This document shows positions 22,823-34,045 of a stretch of 64,000 bases of DNA, piece by piece; within the stretch, counting starts at the first letter, position 1; the number at the start of each line of letters is the position of its first letter. The notes under the pieces were generated by a model. The model ran no database searches. It saw only the letters and a list, made by a program, of their open reading frames with translations, and was not told the DNA's origin. The DNA is from Siphonodentalium dalli. Taxonomy: Eukaryota; Mollusca; Scaphopoda; Gadilida; Siphonodentaliidae. Where the stretch lies: the NCBI GenBank assembly GCA_032622095.1, contig CP136066.1, positions 59,426,609-59,490,608 on the forward strand, given 5' to 3'. Both the position numbers and the translations under genes were made by a program.

Positions 22823-23470
22823 TTTCATTGTGCAATGTAATACCTGGTAAAACCCCAAAAGCTGTATTCATCCATAGGATGTATGAAAACATCTTGCACA
22901 CATCTATACCACATAATTACTTTGGTGATATACACATTTTGTTGGATAGATATAAACTCACAGAATATTTAGATGAATTTTCACACAACATGTCTTTTCC
23001 TAACAAAATATTATGGAAGAATACAACACAAAATTGCGCCGACACACTGTATGCTTCAGAGTGGTCTCAAAGGATTCGCAACGATCAGAGTTTATCTCGC
23101 TTCCAAAAACTTCATCCAGAGTTACGTGTCGGCGACATTTGGAAGATATGTAAATGTGACCGAGAAAATAGTTCCAAATATCTTACTGTATCTAAATTAA
23201 TCAGTCAAACAAAACAACAAGAACAGATTCCGTGTATCAATTGTGAGAAATTGACAAATGATGTGATTCTACACGCTACAATATAATGCAATGTTATATC
23301 TGCTGTTAGAAATGAATTTGAGTATGACATTATGAGATCATTATGAATACATTTGGAATTAATTTGTATTTACTATATGATTCACTATCACCTGAAGACA
23401 AATTGTGTACATTACTCGGTCGCTTGCCTGACTCTGATGATGTTCATGTAATATTTGACGGGCCTGATTG
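22810..23470 (+). pseudogene. C-terminal part of a LINE ORF2 protein, degraded
   Basis: The frame from 22810 to 23286 encodes a segment ending in SEWSQRIRNDQSLSRFQ, VGDIWKICKC and IPCINCEKL...LHATI. This matches the layout I know for the region after the reverse transcriptase in I/CR1-like LINEs (ILWKxxxxN, a basic/aromatic stretch, then CxxC...H zinc motif). A stop falls right after the zinc motif, and matching residues (CNVISAVRNEFEYDIM) continue in the same frame before further stops. There is no reverse transcriptase upstream: the sequence is joined to the 0.9-kb duplication. A MITE sits in TTTAA at 23485. It is a remnant, not active. Confidence 0.55.
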
Positions 23471-23484
23471 CAGTAAATTCTTCT

Positions 23485-23884
23485 TTAACCCTTTACCCAA
23501 CAGAACGGCCCTGTGCCAATGCATTCTCTTATATATGCGAGTCGACCATAGGTCGCCTCGCATATATAAGACAATGCATTGGCTTAACACATTAAAAATT
23601 ATAAAATTGTTAAAGAATGTAAGAAAAAATGGTAAAAAGTGTTTAAAAAAGATTTTTTTTAGGCCAATGCATTCTCTTATATATGCGAGGCGACCTATGG
23701 TCGACTCGCATATATAAGAGAATGCATTGGCACAGGGCATAACTGTAACTATCACAATGTGGTCAAGGAGCCGGTTCCAATGATATCCATATTTGTATGG
23801 TTCTATTGAGACAGACCGAAGATATTTTAGGCTGTTGAAGCTTTATTTTGCCGGTTTTGGCCGGTTTGTTGGGTAAAGGGTTAA
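23485..23884. mobile_element. TTAA-flanked double-hairpin MITE, copy 3
   Basis: Same termini and internal hairpin pair (23515-23583 and 23663-23731). It is inserted into LINE-derived sequence and leaves TTAA on both sides. Confidence 0.85.
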
Positions 23885-24105
23885 ATATGCATCAAATTAT
23901 GGCATACATACCACTTGTTTGCTGGCCTAATTGCTATCACGTAAACCCATCTTTCTAAGGTATACTTAATATAGCTACACATTAAGTATCAACATAAAAT
24001 CTATTATATACGGCATTGACTGTATTGCCGTTTCGATTGTAATACAATGTAACGTTTTGTGTCCATTCTGGGAAGTCTTCCTCTCTGGATACCACGCCCG
24101 TTTAT

Positions 24106-24554
24106 GGTTACACTGGTGTAAATTAGGTTCCGAGTGACATCTAGCGGATGCGGGAGGAATATATAGGAGAGAATAAAATAGACACTGGGCCCTGATTGGT
24201 CAATAGCCTTGTGTGCTTTTCACATAAAAAAATGATCACACCTCTTCCCTATGATTTCACATAGGTAAAATAACCATTGGCACAGGAATTAACCCTTTGT
24301 AGTGAAGTTTGAATTTTTTGGTGTGGTCTAAAATATGACTGTATTTTTTTATGCGGTTCTGACACTAGTTACGAAAACATAAGATTTAAAGGCGAATTCC
24401 CTGCTAGACAGACATGATTTTTTTGTGTAAAAAGTTTCCCAAAATGTCAATTTTTCAGATTTAAAGAAAATTTTGGACCCAACATTTATATTGCCAACAC
24501 TATACGCTAAAACGTTAGCACTGAGGCCTATGGAAAACATTTACACCAGTGTAC
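24106..24554. mobile_element. MITE-like element with GGTTACACTGGTGTAAAT ends
   Basis: GGTTACACTGGTGTAAAT at 24106-24123 and its complement, with a one-base gap, at 24539-24554 bound about 450 bp without coding capacity. TTAT occurs next to both ends. The 23885-24105 and 24555-24851 stretches hold nothing I can name. Confidence 0.5.
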
Positions 24555-24851
24555 CTTATGGTCCCCACTGTCTCGCACCTGCTACTGGAATTACATAGGA
24601 CTATGAGTCTGGATAGCTTGACTTCACACGATTGATTACGCAAAAGTGTTGGTGGTATATATCCAGGGTTGAGTACGTTTGTGTCCAATGTTCTTCACCA
24701 TAAACGTACCTGGATTCCAGAGAGTAAATACTTCCGTTAACCATTGTACATATGTTCCGTGATGTTTCTTATATATGTTTGCATTATTTGTACTATGTAT
24801 TTATATACTTATATCTTCATTATATATGGAGGATAAATAAAGGTATATATA

Positions 24852-25780
24852 TTCTACCAGTGCAAAACCTGGGAACTGTTTGGTGTTCTGATCCGTTCTG
24901 ACAGGGAACTTTATAACATTGAGCAAACAAGGTAGGGAATATACTTCTTTGTTAATACTTGTTCCTCAATATTATTCTCCACAGTAGGGATAGGTGCCAG
25001 TTCGAGATTGCATTTGTGTGTGACTTTTGTGAGTTGATATCGCAATAAGCATTGAATTAATTAGCCGGGAGAAATTCCATGATTGTAAGCGACGCAAAGC
25101 AAAATATCACATAAAGTAAATAAATCGAATCGTGCAATTTCGAGTTGGAACCTTCATCTTGTTATAGAATATTATATTAACCCTTTACCCAACAGAACGG
25201 CCCTGTGCCAATGCATTCTCTTATATATGCGAGTCGACCATAGGTCGCCTCGCATATATAAGAGAATGCATTGGCTTAACACATATTAAAAATGATAAAA
25301 TTGTCAAAGAATGTAGAAAAATATTATAAAAATTGTTAAAAAATGTAAGAATGTAAGAAAAAATGGTAAAAAGTGTTTAAAAAAGATTATTTTTTTAGGC
25401 CAATTCATTCTCTTATATATGCGAGGCGACCTATGGTCGACTTGCATATATAAGAGAATGCATTGGCACAGGGCATAACTGTAACCATCACAATGTGGTC
25501 AATGAACCGGTTCCAATGATATCCATATTTGTATGGTGTTATTGAGACAGACGGAAGATATTTTAGGCTGTTGATGCTTTATTTGGGCGTTTTTGGCCGG
25601 TTTGTTGGGTAAAGGGTTAACCAAGAAATATGTTATCTGCACTTTTTTTCAGTGTTATAAACTTCCCTGTCACAACATCAAAAACTTCTCAGGTTTTGAA
25701 CTGGTGGAGTATGATCTCTACGGGCGTAACAAGATTAGAGATTCATGGCATGATCTAGGTTTGTTGTGAACAATTCAATA
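24852..25780 (+). repeat. 0.9-kb direct duplication, copy 2
   Basis: Second copy of 21909-22822, about 2.94 kb downstream. It also contains a double-hairpin MITE and ends in AACAATTCAATAAAG. Confidence 0.85.
25177..25620. mobile_element. TTAA-flanked double-hairpin MITE, copy 4
   Basis: Same structure as copies 1-3, with hairpins at about 25206-25274 and 25399-25467. It has a small extra AAGAATGT duplication between the hairpins relative to copy 2. Confidence 0.85.
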
Positions 25781-25917
25781 AAGAACAATCCTTCATACAT
25801 CAATTCAATTCAATTTATTCTAGTCATCATATAGTGATATTACAGATTATAGAATTACATTATCAGATACATAATATATATGCATGCACATGCGTTATAA
25901 TATATAGAGTACGTACA

Positions 25918-25919
25918 TG

Positions 25920-25979
<60 letters not shown>
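25918..25979. repeat. (TA)n microsatellite
   Basis: About 60 bp of near-perfect TA, followed at 26024-26041 by (AAT)n. Confidence 0.95.
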
Positions 25980-25980
<1 letters not shown>

Positions 25981-26109
25981 GAGAATATAGTAATGTTTAT
26001 ATGCTTGTTGCTTTTAGATGGTAATAATAATAATAATAATAGTAGTATTAGATAGTATTAGATTTGTCCTATATGTGGTCCAGTTAGTGGGGTTTATGTT
26101 GTGAATGCT

Positions 26110-26415
26110 ATTTATAGCCCCAAGAGGACTTAAACAACTCTAAGACCTTTCCGACGAAAATCGACAGGTTCCTTGTGGCTTTTTTCATTTCGGGAATTAA
26201 ATAATTGCCATAACTTATGTGAGTTTGGTCTTCGAAAATAATAAGGGCGAATATATCTCAGTCTCAACTCTGCTCAACTCGTGAATTTGTGAGCACTTAA
26301 GTATAATGTGGTATTCATCGCCGAGTTCTAAATTACAGAGGGTACATTGCTGTTCCGAATAGTCAACATTTATGCCAGAGTCGTTATCTCGTGCGAATCC
26401 GGATTCAGAATCCAA
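26110..26415 (-). pseudogene. LINE ORF2 C-terminal zinc-motif fragment
   Basis: The minus-strand frame reads CTLCNLELGDEYHIILKC followed by a short acidic stretch. This is the CxxC...GDEYHxxxxC motif found at the end of many LINE ORF2 proteins. Just past it, in another frame, LWQLFNSRNEK resembles the usual final residues of such proteins. It is a short 3' remnant with no reverse transcriptase nearby. The odd palindromic GAATCCGGATTC motifs upstream (26395-26410) recur at 28245-28390. Confidence 0.6.
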
Positions 26416-26944
26416 AGCCGATTACTGGGGCGGGGCTAATTCCAGATTCTAGGTCAGATTTTAAAATCCACGTGGTCTCCGAAACTATGTTTAATGTTCT
26501 CCCAGCGGCAAACATGGCTCATGCATTTGACACAAGTATCATTTGTATCTTATATTTATAAAGTTCATGTTTGTTGTGAAAGTCATGATTTTCTTCTATG
26601 CGTATATAGACGGCACATAATTTTCTGCCAATCCGACTTAATCGCATCATTTTTTCAAGTTAAAGCGTGTTTATTGATGAGGGCAAGCATTTAATTCTAA
26701 CAGCTCTAGGCCTCCTGAATCAAATTCCGAAGATGTTGTGAAGAACACACGAAACTTGTCAGTTGCACAGGGACGTGACGACAGGGGTTGGTTTGGTTCC
26801 CCCCCCCCCCCCGAAATTTGGTACAATTTGCTTAGCTGTGCAGTGAGGAAAAATCAGGATTCTTTTGACTAACTGTTCCAAATAATGATACGTACAAGCC
26901 AGCAAACGCAACAAACAAACCCGATTTAAATAAATACATATAAC

Positions 26945-27300
26945 AGGATTAACTGTTATGTGGACTGTTTTTATGGAGATGTAACCATGAGGTAAGTGGT
27001 CATAACTTGTTTTACATACAAGTTATGACCACTTACCTCACGGTTACATCTCCATAAAAACAGTCAACATGACAGTTAATCCTTATATTTATATACATTT
27101 AGCGAAAAAGCCACTTTTGTAAATGTATTTAAATCGAAAAGAGTATCGTAACAAAATCAACCCAAAATACCCCATAGCACCCTTGGCAAAAGTTAACAAG
27201 AACAATTTCTTTATATTGAAACCTGATGATTTAATTTAAGTCATCCTGCGCGAGTCCAAATGCGCCCAAAACATTACGCGTTTTTCTTTCCGGTATCGAT
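26945..27300. repeat. Palindrome plus flank repeat, copy 1
   Basis: 26945-27083 is a palindrome (AGGATTAACTGTTATGTGG and complement, GAGGTAAGTGGTCATAACTT arms). 27084-27300 (GCGAAAAAGCCACTTTTGTA, ACATTACGCGTTTTTC) is shared in inverted order with 60735-60938, next to the second copy of the palindrome. The C run near 26801 is a separate homopolymer. Confidence 0.75.
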
Positions 27301-28594
27301 TACGTAATTTTCCAATCTTAGTGTGTGTCAGGTTGGCTATTTCCAAGGGGTGCAAATGGAATTCTGCGAACCGGTGAGACTGATGTTTGGTTCAATGTGG
27401 GGTGCAATGTGGGGGGGATGCAGTTGGCCGGAAATTTTAGAAAACCTCTAACCACGTCCCTAGAACTTGTACGTGTGGGTACTTAATCAATAAATTGACT
27501 GAAATGTTCACTATATAGTCCTGCGATCCTAGAATAAGCTTTACATTTTTGTTTGTGTGATTGGGAGATGCAGTTCACCTGCGATCACAAGACTACAACA
27601 TTAGCTTCATGAGCAAAGCTTTATTTTCCAACTATTGTACAGCACGTTGGCCAAAAAATACCTGTGTTTGTTGTCTATACAGAGACTATTGTGCAAAACG
27701 ACTGCATTCAACGAAACAAAACATTTTAAACATGAAATTGCTATAGGACTAGATAGTACATACGTGTATCTGATAATCCATCGATATCATATAATCCTAC
27801 TATTTCTTGAATAAGAAGAAACATTATAATAACGAACACAGCAGAAGACATATCCATGCAGGTTCACATGAATTCGGTCAATGGTGACGTATCCGCCGAA
27901 TTCGAAATCGACATGCGTTCGGTGGTATTTTATGGATGGAATTATGAAATGGACATATGAAAGTGACAATAAAATCGACAATGATTTGCTTCGCCATCAA
28001 CCGAAGTGCTCCCCCAGCGTTACTATCCATAGCGTTATTATTTGGCTAATTTCAGTAATATTCTCCCAGTTTACATTCGATAAAACAAATTTGTCTCCGC
28101 ATTTAAATTTCTTTGATATAGATCGTTTATATTCTGCAATAATTTTTACACAAGAGGCGGATTCTTATGTTTTATTGTGTTTTTAAACTCTTAGGTGGCG
28201 ACATCTCGGTGTGTTTACATTACGAACATTTTAGTCCATAATCGGAATCCGAATCCGGATCTGGATTACCACGAGATTGAGATTACTGTCTGTACGTTTA
28301 CTGATTCTGCCAATTTCTGGTCTGTTCGTTTACCGAACCAAGTCGTACGGGGTCTAATCTGTAATCTGAATCCAGATTCTGAATCCGGATTCCCACGAGA
28401 TAACGACTCCGGCGTCAAGATTGGAATTTCTATCCCCTCTGCCAAACAATGCTATCAGTATTACACCTCCAGATTGATAAAAACAGAGAATTTACTAAAG
28501 ATTGACGTTTGCTCCCAACAAATATTGTTGCAATATACAAGTTGTTCTTCCGTGACGCAGGCATAATGAGTAATGTCTTGTTCGAGATCGAGAT
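27301..28594. other. Unassigned sequence
   Basis: Short frames only (none over 125 codons, none recognisable). Repeated GAATCCGGATTC-like palindromes occur around 28240-28390 and relate in inverted orientation to 26390-26410. Confidence 0.4.
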
Positions 28595-28680
28595 AGAGAG
28601 AGAGAGAGAGAGGGGGAGAGAGAGAGAGAGAGATAGATCGAGCGAGAGAGAATGAGAGGGAGAGGGTGAGGGAGGGAGGT
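28595..28680 (+). repeat. (GA)n-rich microsatellite
   Basis: Imperfect GAGAGA tract with GGGAG interruptions. Confidence 0.9.
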
Positions 28681-28980
28681 CTAGCAAATTTACCTATGTA
28701 GAAAAAACAACACGACGTAATTGTAACCGGTTATAAATGCGTCGTATTTTTTTTCTGCACCAAATCTGCCTTATATGAAAACTGTGCTCTATATGTAACA
28801 CATATGGTTATCACCCATGACGACTAGAATAAGAGGTTTATTATTGCTTAAATGTATGCATGTATTTTTGCATTTACAAATATGTGTTATAACATAACAA
28901 AATTAATGGTTATCGCACTAGTAATGCATGTGGAATAAAACTGATATGTATCTTTGGGATATTCCAGATAATGAGTATAT

Positions 28981-29438
28981 ATGTGACCCGCCATATCAAA
29001 TCTAGTCGTAAGTCGGGATTTTTTTACCCTGTGCCAATGCATTCTCTTATATATGCGAGTCGACCATAGGTCGCCTCGCATATATAAGAGAATGCATTGG
29101 CCTGACAATTTTTTATCATTTTTTTTAAATAAATGTTTCTTACAATTTTTAGGACATAAAAAAAACATCCATTACCTTGCAGGGAGCCCCACACATATAT
29201 AGAAGCATATAGAAGAGTGTTGTCTGCTCATGTTTGTCTGGGGCTCTGTATGGGTGAAATTATAAAATTGTTAAAGAATACAAGAAAAAATTATTAAAAT
29301 TGTAAAACATTGTTAGGCCAATGCATTCTCTTATATATGCGAGGCGACCTATGGTCGACTCGAATATATAAGAAAATGCATTGGCACAGGGTAAAAAAAA
29401 TCCCGACTTATGACTGGATTTGATATGGCGGGTCACAT
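28981..29438. mobile_element. Nested palindromic MITE carrying the CAATGCATTCTC hairpin pair
   Basis: The outer inverted ends begin ATGTGACCCGCCATATCAAA and include AAGTCGGGATTTTTTTACCC. Inside are two hairpins (29034-29101 and 29318-29386) of the family seen in the TTAA MITEs, again mutually inverted, but with different outer ends. Hairpin modules are therefore shared by two element types. Confidence 0.75.
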
Positions 29439-29920
29439 ATGTTACAGTTAAAACGTATAATCAGTTATTATGTATATTAACTAAAATTTTCAGTTATTAT
29501 GTATATTTCCTACTTTCATCAGCTATTATAGGTTTAATACCTGAAATGTTTAGTTATTATATATAATAATAGACATTGTAAGCAATTATTTAGATATGTT
29601 AACTGAAATTTTCATTCGAGAAGACGAAGTTGAACAAATTTGTACGATTCTTTGTCTTTATTATCTATGTCAAATTGAGGCAAATTTATCCCTGTTAATA
29701 TCAGATGAGTGCTATTTCTATCTGCGACTGTACATTTTTCGATGTGTAATAGTAAAATGACTATCTATTTTTCTGGTTAATATGTCTAATGTGCATAATA
29801 ACTGAACATTTCAGGCATTATAGTTAACAAAATACTTGAAGGAATACGTTATTATACATAATAACTGAAATGGTCAGTTATTTTACATAATAACTGATTA
29901 TACGTTTTAACTGTAACATA
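29438..29920. mobile_element. Foldback element with TCAGTTATTATGTATATT repeats
   Basis: The ends are TACAGTTAAAACGTATAATC (29443 onward) and the complement ending at 29915. The interior has degenerate copies of TCAGTTATTATGTATATT on the left and inverted copies on the right. It directly abuts the preceding element. TA-CAGT ends are of the Tc1/mariner type. Confidence 0.65.
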
Positions 29921-30048
29921 TATAGGCCTACTGGGGTGCCCAGTAGTAAACCATCACGCAATATCCGTTTTTGATATCACATACGCCAATCGGTGAAAAG
30001 TAATGAATAAATCAGTCTTAAATTACGTATTTTTATATTCGAAGAAAT

Positions 30049-30170
30049 TAAATCACATTAGTTTTCGGAGATACTATTTACCGAGAACAACCGAGAACAG
30101 GTCTAACATTAAATCACTATAGCTTTCGGAGATACTATTTACCGAGAACAACCGAGAACAGGTCTAAAAT
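30049..30170 (+). repeat. Two-unit 61-bp tandem duplication
   Basis: TTCGGAGATACTATTTACCG and ACAACCGAGAACAGGTCTAA occur twice, 61 bp apart. The rest of 30171-31294 has no recognisable gene. It holds a GA/G-rich patch at about 31138-31196. Confidence 0.85.
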
Positions 30171-31294
30171 TTATAATTAGCAGTGATCAACGCATTGTTA
30201 AGTTTTCTGAGGAGACGGCTCCAAATAAAATATCTTACTTTAAATTTGTTCCGCACATGAAGCTAATGCAGCGTAGACGCCGTGCGGTGCACTTCTGATA
30301 TCTCTCAGTTGATCGTTTACAATTTCGAAACGTCTTGTCTGTTAGATCTGGCAGTTTTAAAATTGTCCAGTCCGTCGATAATTTAATGATGTTGTTCATG
30401 GACTCGCAAAAGTTTGGTACCGGTATGTTTTTATTTTTCTTTCGAGCGTCAAATATGGTTCTATCTCATCATGTCATGAATAAAATCCCCATGCATCGCA
30501 CACTATATATTATAAATGTATTTTTATATTGTAATTACCCATACTCTGTAATATCCAACAAGATGAAGAGTAATTAAATTGAATTGAATTGTCCTTCTTT
30601 GGAAGCTACATATAAAAGCATGGCTATATGTTGTTATAACTTCATGAACTCGTTTTCTGGTGACCGGGTGTTGTCGCACTCTGTACCGAAAGTATAATAA
30701 AATTTCTCCTCTAGTTACAGTACTAAAAAACGCGTACAAATAATTACTTATCAAATCAACGTTGCACGATAAGGGGGTATACATTTCCAACGAATAAAGC
30801 ACCTTGCCAGACCCTCGGAAATGCCATGTTTACAAGTTTATGAGTGGTGATGATAGTGTAAAACATATTTTTATTTCCAAATCCAAAGAGATAACATAAT
30901 ATACAATTATATATGCAAAATAGAAGAGATAATGTATGGAAATGAGGATCAGACAACAAGCCCGAGGGCTTATATGAAGTTTTCTCCTCTTTTGCGACAT
31001 GAACCTTCCCCAATAAGTGAAGGAGGGGTATCGATCAGACGGGAAAGGATTGAAATAATGTTTTTTTAAGGAGAAATGGAGATATATAAGTAAGTTTTAG
31101 TTAGGGATGGAAACAGGGAGAAGATAGTGTGAGGGATAGCAAGAGGCAGAGAGAGAGAGGGGGTGAGAAAGTAGAAGACATGAGGGGGGGGGGGGGCAGA
31201 TGAATCGTGACGATATACTCACTGAGTATGTTGGCATACAATGGCAATTCCCCATAGAATCATGAGGGCGCCCCGACAATCAAGCATATATTAA

Positions 31295-31567
31295 TTACAG
31301 TGAAGTAATTATTTCCCATAGGCCTCATGGTCACCACTGGCAGGATAGGCATCTGCGCAAAGTTTCTGCATGAAAAAATCATATAGTCTAGCATGGCATA
31401 TACCTTTAAATTTGGGATGTATAATCTAGAGTCAGAATTGCATGAACAAAATATGTTAAAATATCGAAACTACTATTAACAAACCAGAGCCCAGAATTTC
31501 TGTAATTCACTCCTGCATCTTGGTCCAAAATCCGTTGGGCGCTACCAATCGAATTACTTCACTGTAA
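31295..31567. mobile_element. Short MITE, TTACAGTGAAGTAATT ends
   Basis: Perfect 16-bp terminal inverted repeats (31295-31310 and 31552-31567) with TA next to CAGT. The interior does not fold back extensively. The 31568-32133 stretch is unassigned. Confidence 0.65.
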
Positions 31568-32133
31568 CCTATAACTCCAACAAAATGTTATGTGCTCGAC
31601 ATTCAAGCATATAACTCCAATAAAATAAATGTTATATGCGAAATTTCATAGCAATATAACTCATATCTTGGTAGTAATGGGCCATCGGAGATAAAAGTCA
31701 AGTGTATTATTGGCAACTTACTTTTTTGAGGTGTGTATAGTCGAGATGTTACTGTTACGTTGAGATATAGTCCTCAATAATGGAAAATAGGGCTGTGAAC
31801 AATTCGGCCAAATGGAATATGCTAAATATGAAATCTTATTTATATACGCACCACGTGATCACGAGTCTAATCGATTAACCTATGGCTGAACTTTGTTTGA
31901 AAAAATAGATTCCATGTATTTAAATGCTGAAAAAATAACAGCTAACTGATGCCGTGACGGTGGTGATTGCGTGCATTTGACTAATTACATTTGTTTATCC
32001 TTGGCTAATTACGATCGAGGCTTAATCAATTATAAATCTGGACACCAAAAGTTGGTTGTGCTTATATGCGTCACATGGGATTAGCACAACAAAATGATAG
32101 TGCATTATACACATGAGTATGCAACGCCGCATG

Positions 32134-32403
32134 TATAGGCCAAGCCTTGAAATAGGGTGTCTGTCATTTGCAGAATGAGGTTCCCAGAGGGTGAATTTAG
32201 TTATGCTACCCCGCATAGCGGGCTAGCATCACCAAATTCACCCTCTGGGTACCTCATTCTGCTGAGATGTAAGCAGAATGAGGTCCCCAGAGGGTGAATT
32301 TGGTGATGCTAGCCCGCTATGCGGGGTAGCATCACTAAATTCACCCTCTGGGGACCTCATTCTTCAAATGACAGACACCCTATTTCAAGGCTTGGTATAG
32401 GCC
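32134..32403. mobile_element. Double-hairpin palindrome flanked by TATAGG(CC)
   Basis: The outer arms CCAAGCCTTGAAATAGGGTG...and complement enclose two hairpins of about 90 bp. Each is a palindrome of AGAGGGTGAATTTrGT and CTACCCCGCATAGCGGG, and the second is the reverse complement of the first. TATAGGCC at 32134-32141 and 32396-32403 gives a 6-8 bp direct flank, depending on where the element starts. Confidence 0.8.
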
Positions 32404-32404
32404 A

Positions 32405-33491
32405 AAATCGATAAATACCAGTAATACCGATCTAATATCGATAAAATATAGCAAAATAATCAATTTGAGTCGAAGAAGTCTTCTGTAAACGTTCATGTTA
32501 TCTTAAAGGCACGGGCGGCGTTCGTTGCAGAAATATTCATATTTGTTCAAATCGCCATTTCAGAAGGAATATTAAAATATATATAGTTTTGTTCATATGC
32601 CAAACATAATCAGCGCGTAAATAGTATATTGTCGTCAAGACGTACGATGGTGTACATAAACAAGAGCCTGCTCGTGTTCCAGAAGTTTTGCTTCCGTTTA
32701 CATAACACAGCGCAATTCTATTGGTTAATCACACACAAATGATATAAACGCTCTATATTATTTCCATATCAGGAAAACAGTAACAAATAACGCTCTTTAT
32801 GTTTACCATATCCGGATCTAAATAAAGCCAGGAAATGTAACGTGTTTTTTTGCTTTTGTTTACATAACAAAGGAAAAACATTTGACGATAACATACTATT
32901 TATGCCATATTTCTGATTGGAATAAGAACAAGGTCTGTCTATATTTTCTATTCTTTCTGTTTATGGCGGTTTTTCAAGTTGACGGAGGTTAATATTTTAA
33001 CAGCATACCCACCGCCAACACCGCCCGTATCTTTAAAATCAAATTTAATAATTCAATATAAATTTAATTTATATGGCTCCAGCCATAGACTAAGTTACGA
33101 ATTTCCATGTACAAGACGTGTAATCAAATTAATTAGTTAATAGTGGATTGGGCAACGCGCGGTACACATCGTAGAACAATATGTTGATACGGGGCGTTAA
33201 CTCAAGCCACTCACTGACTGTACAATAAAAGTAATGAGTATCTGGACTATTATGAATATAATATAACATTTATATGATACATTTGCCTGAAAACTGTACA
33301 AAAATATCTCGATGACTCGTGTTCTTTTCTGTTTTTTGTTTTTTGTTTTTTTTTGCATTCCTGCTTATCTGCCATCTGTAACATTACTTTGTATACTCAA
33401 CAGACAGTCAGATAATAGAAATCTGGTTACCTTATTCTTCGGAGCAGAAAATATCGAAACCAACAACACTATGACTACAGTACCACTTTAA
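32405..33491 (-). mobile_element. TTAA element (TTAAAGGGGTACTGTAC type), copy 1, truncated and interrupted
   Basis: This is an inverted, divergent relative of 42710-43277 and 53330-53901 (shared CTAATATCGAT, TTTGAGTCGAAGAAG, AGCCACTCACTGACT, ACTTTGTACTCAACAGAC). Its left end is cut at the double-hairpin element. 32503-33036 is inserted within it. The TTTTG-rich tract at 33330-33353 is internal. Confidence 0.75.
32503..33036. mobile_element. Nested TTAA insertion with TTAAAGGCACGGGCGG ends
   Basis: The ends TTAAAGGCACGGGCGGCGTT and complement TAACACCGCCCGTATCTTTAA are imperfect inverted repeats. Removing it with one TTAA restores the host-element sequence seen in the intact copies (ATCTTAAAwTCAAA), which confirms an insertion with TTAA duplication. 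It has no coding capacity. Confidence 0.75.
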
Positions 33492-33534
33492 AGTTAATTT
33501 TCATCTTATGTCCACATAATATCATAGATAGGGT

Positions 33535-34045
33535 GTATGAGTACACTGCGAGTATCTTAATTGTCATGTGTGGGGTGTATATGCAAGTATGTGGAGTATG
33601 AGTTGCTGCGTGAGCGAGGTATTGGTATATTTGGAAGGGCTGTATGGAAGTTAATGATGAGGTGTATATGACACATGGAGTGACTCTATGGTCGTGGTTG
33701 GGTGTATATGTATATCTTGGGTGGCTATATGACCATGGGTGTGGCGATTAGGTATACAGGCCGTGAATGTGTTGACAATGGTGAGGTGAATAGATATATT
33801 TGGAGTGACTGTAGGCTCATGGATGTGTTGAATATGTATACAGGGAGTGACTATATGGTCATGGGTAAGGTTTAGCAGTATACCGGATGTACCTACATGG
33901 TGATCATGGATGTATGGTCACGTATGGGGTGTACATGTATACTCAAGTGTGGCTGTATCGTCATCGGTGAGGTGTTTGTGTATAAAGCGAGTGGCTATAT
34001 GGCCACCGGTCAGGTGTATATGTATACTTGTAATACGACCCTGCC
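33535..34045 (+). repeat. Degenerate ~48-bp minisatellite, first part
   Basis: Units read approximately GGTGTATATGTATAC then GGAGTGACTATATGGTCATGG. The array resumes at 35035, so 34046-35034 is an insertion. Confidence 0.75.

Noticed and set aside
15840-23755. Frames with a recurring YKRMHWHRAVLLGKGL-type peptide
   Set aside because: These are translations of the CAATGCATTCTC hairpins and TTAACCCTTTACCC ends of MITEs.
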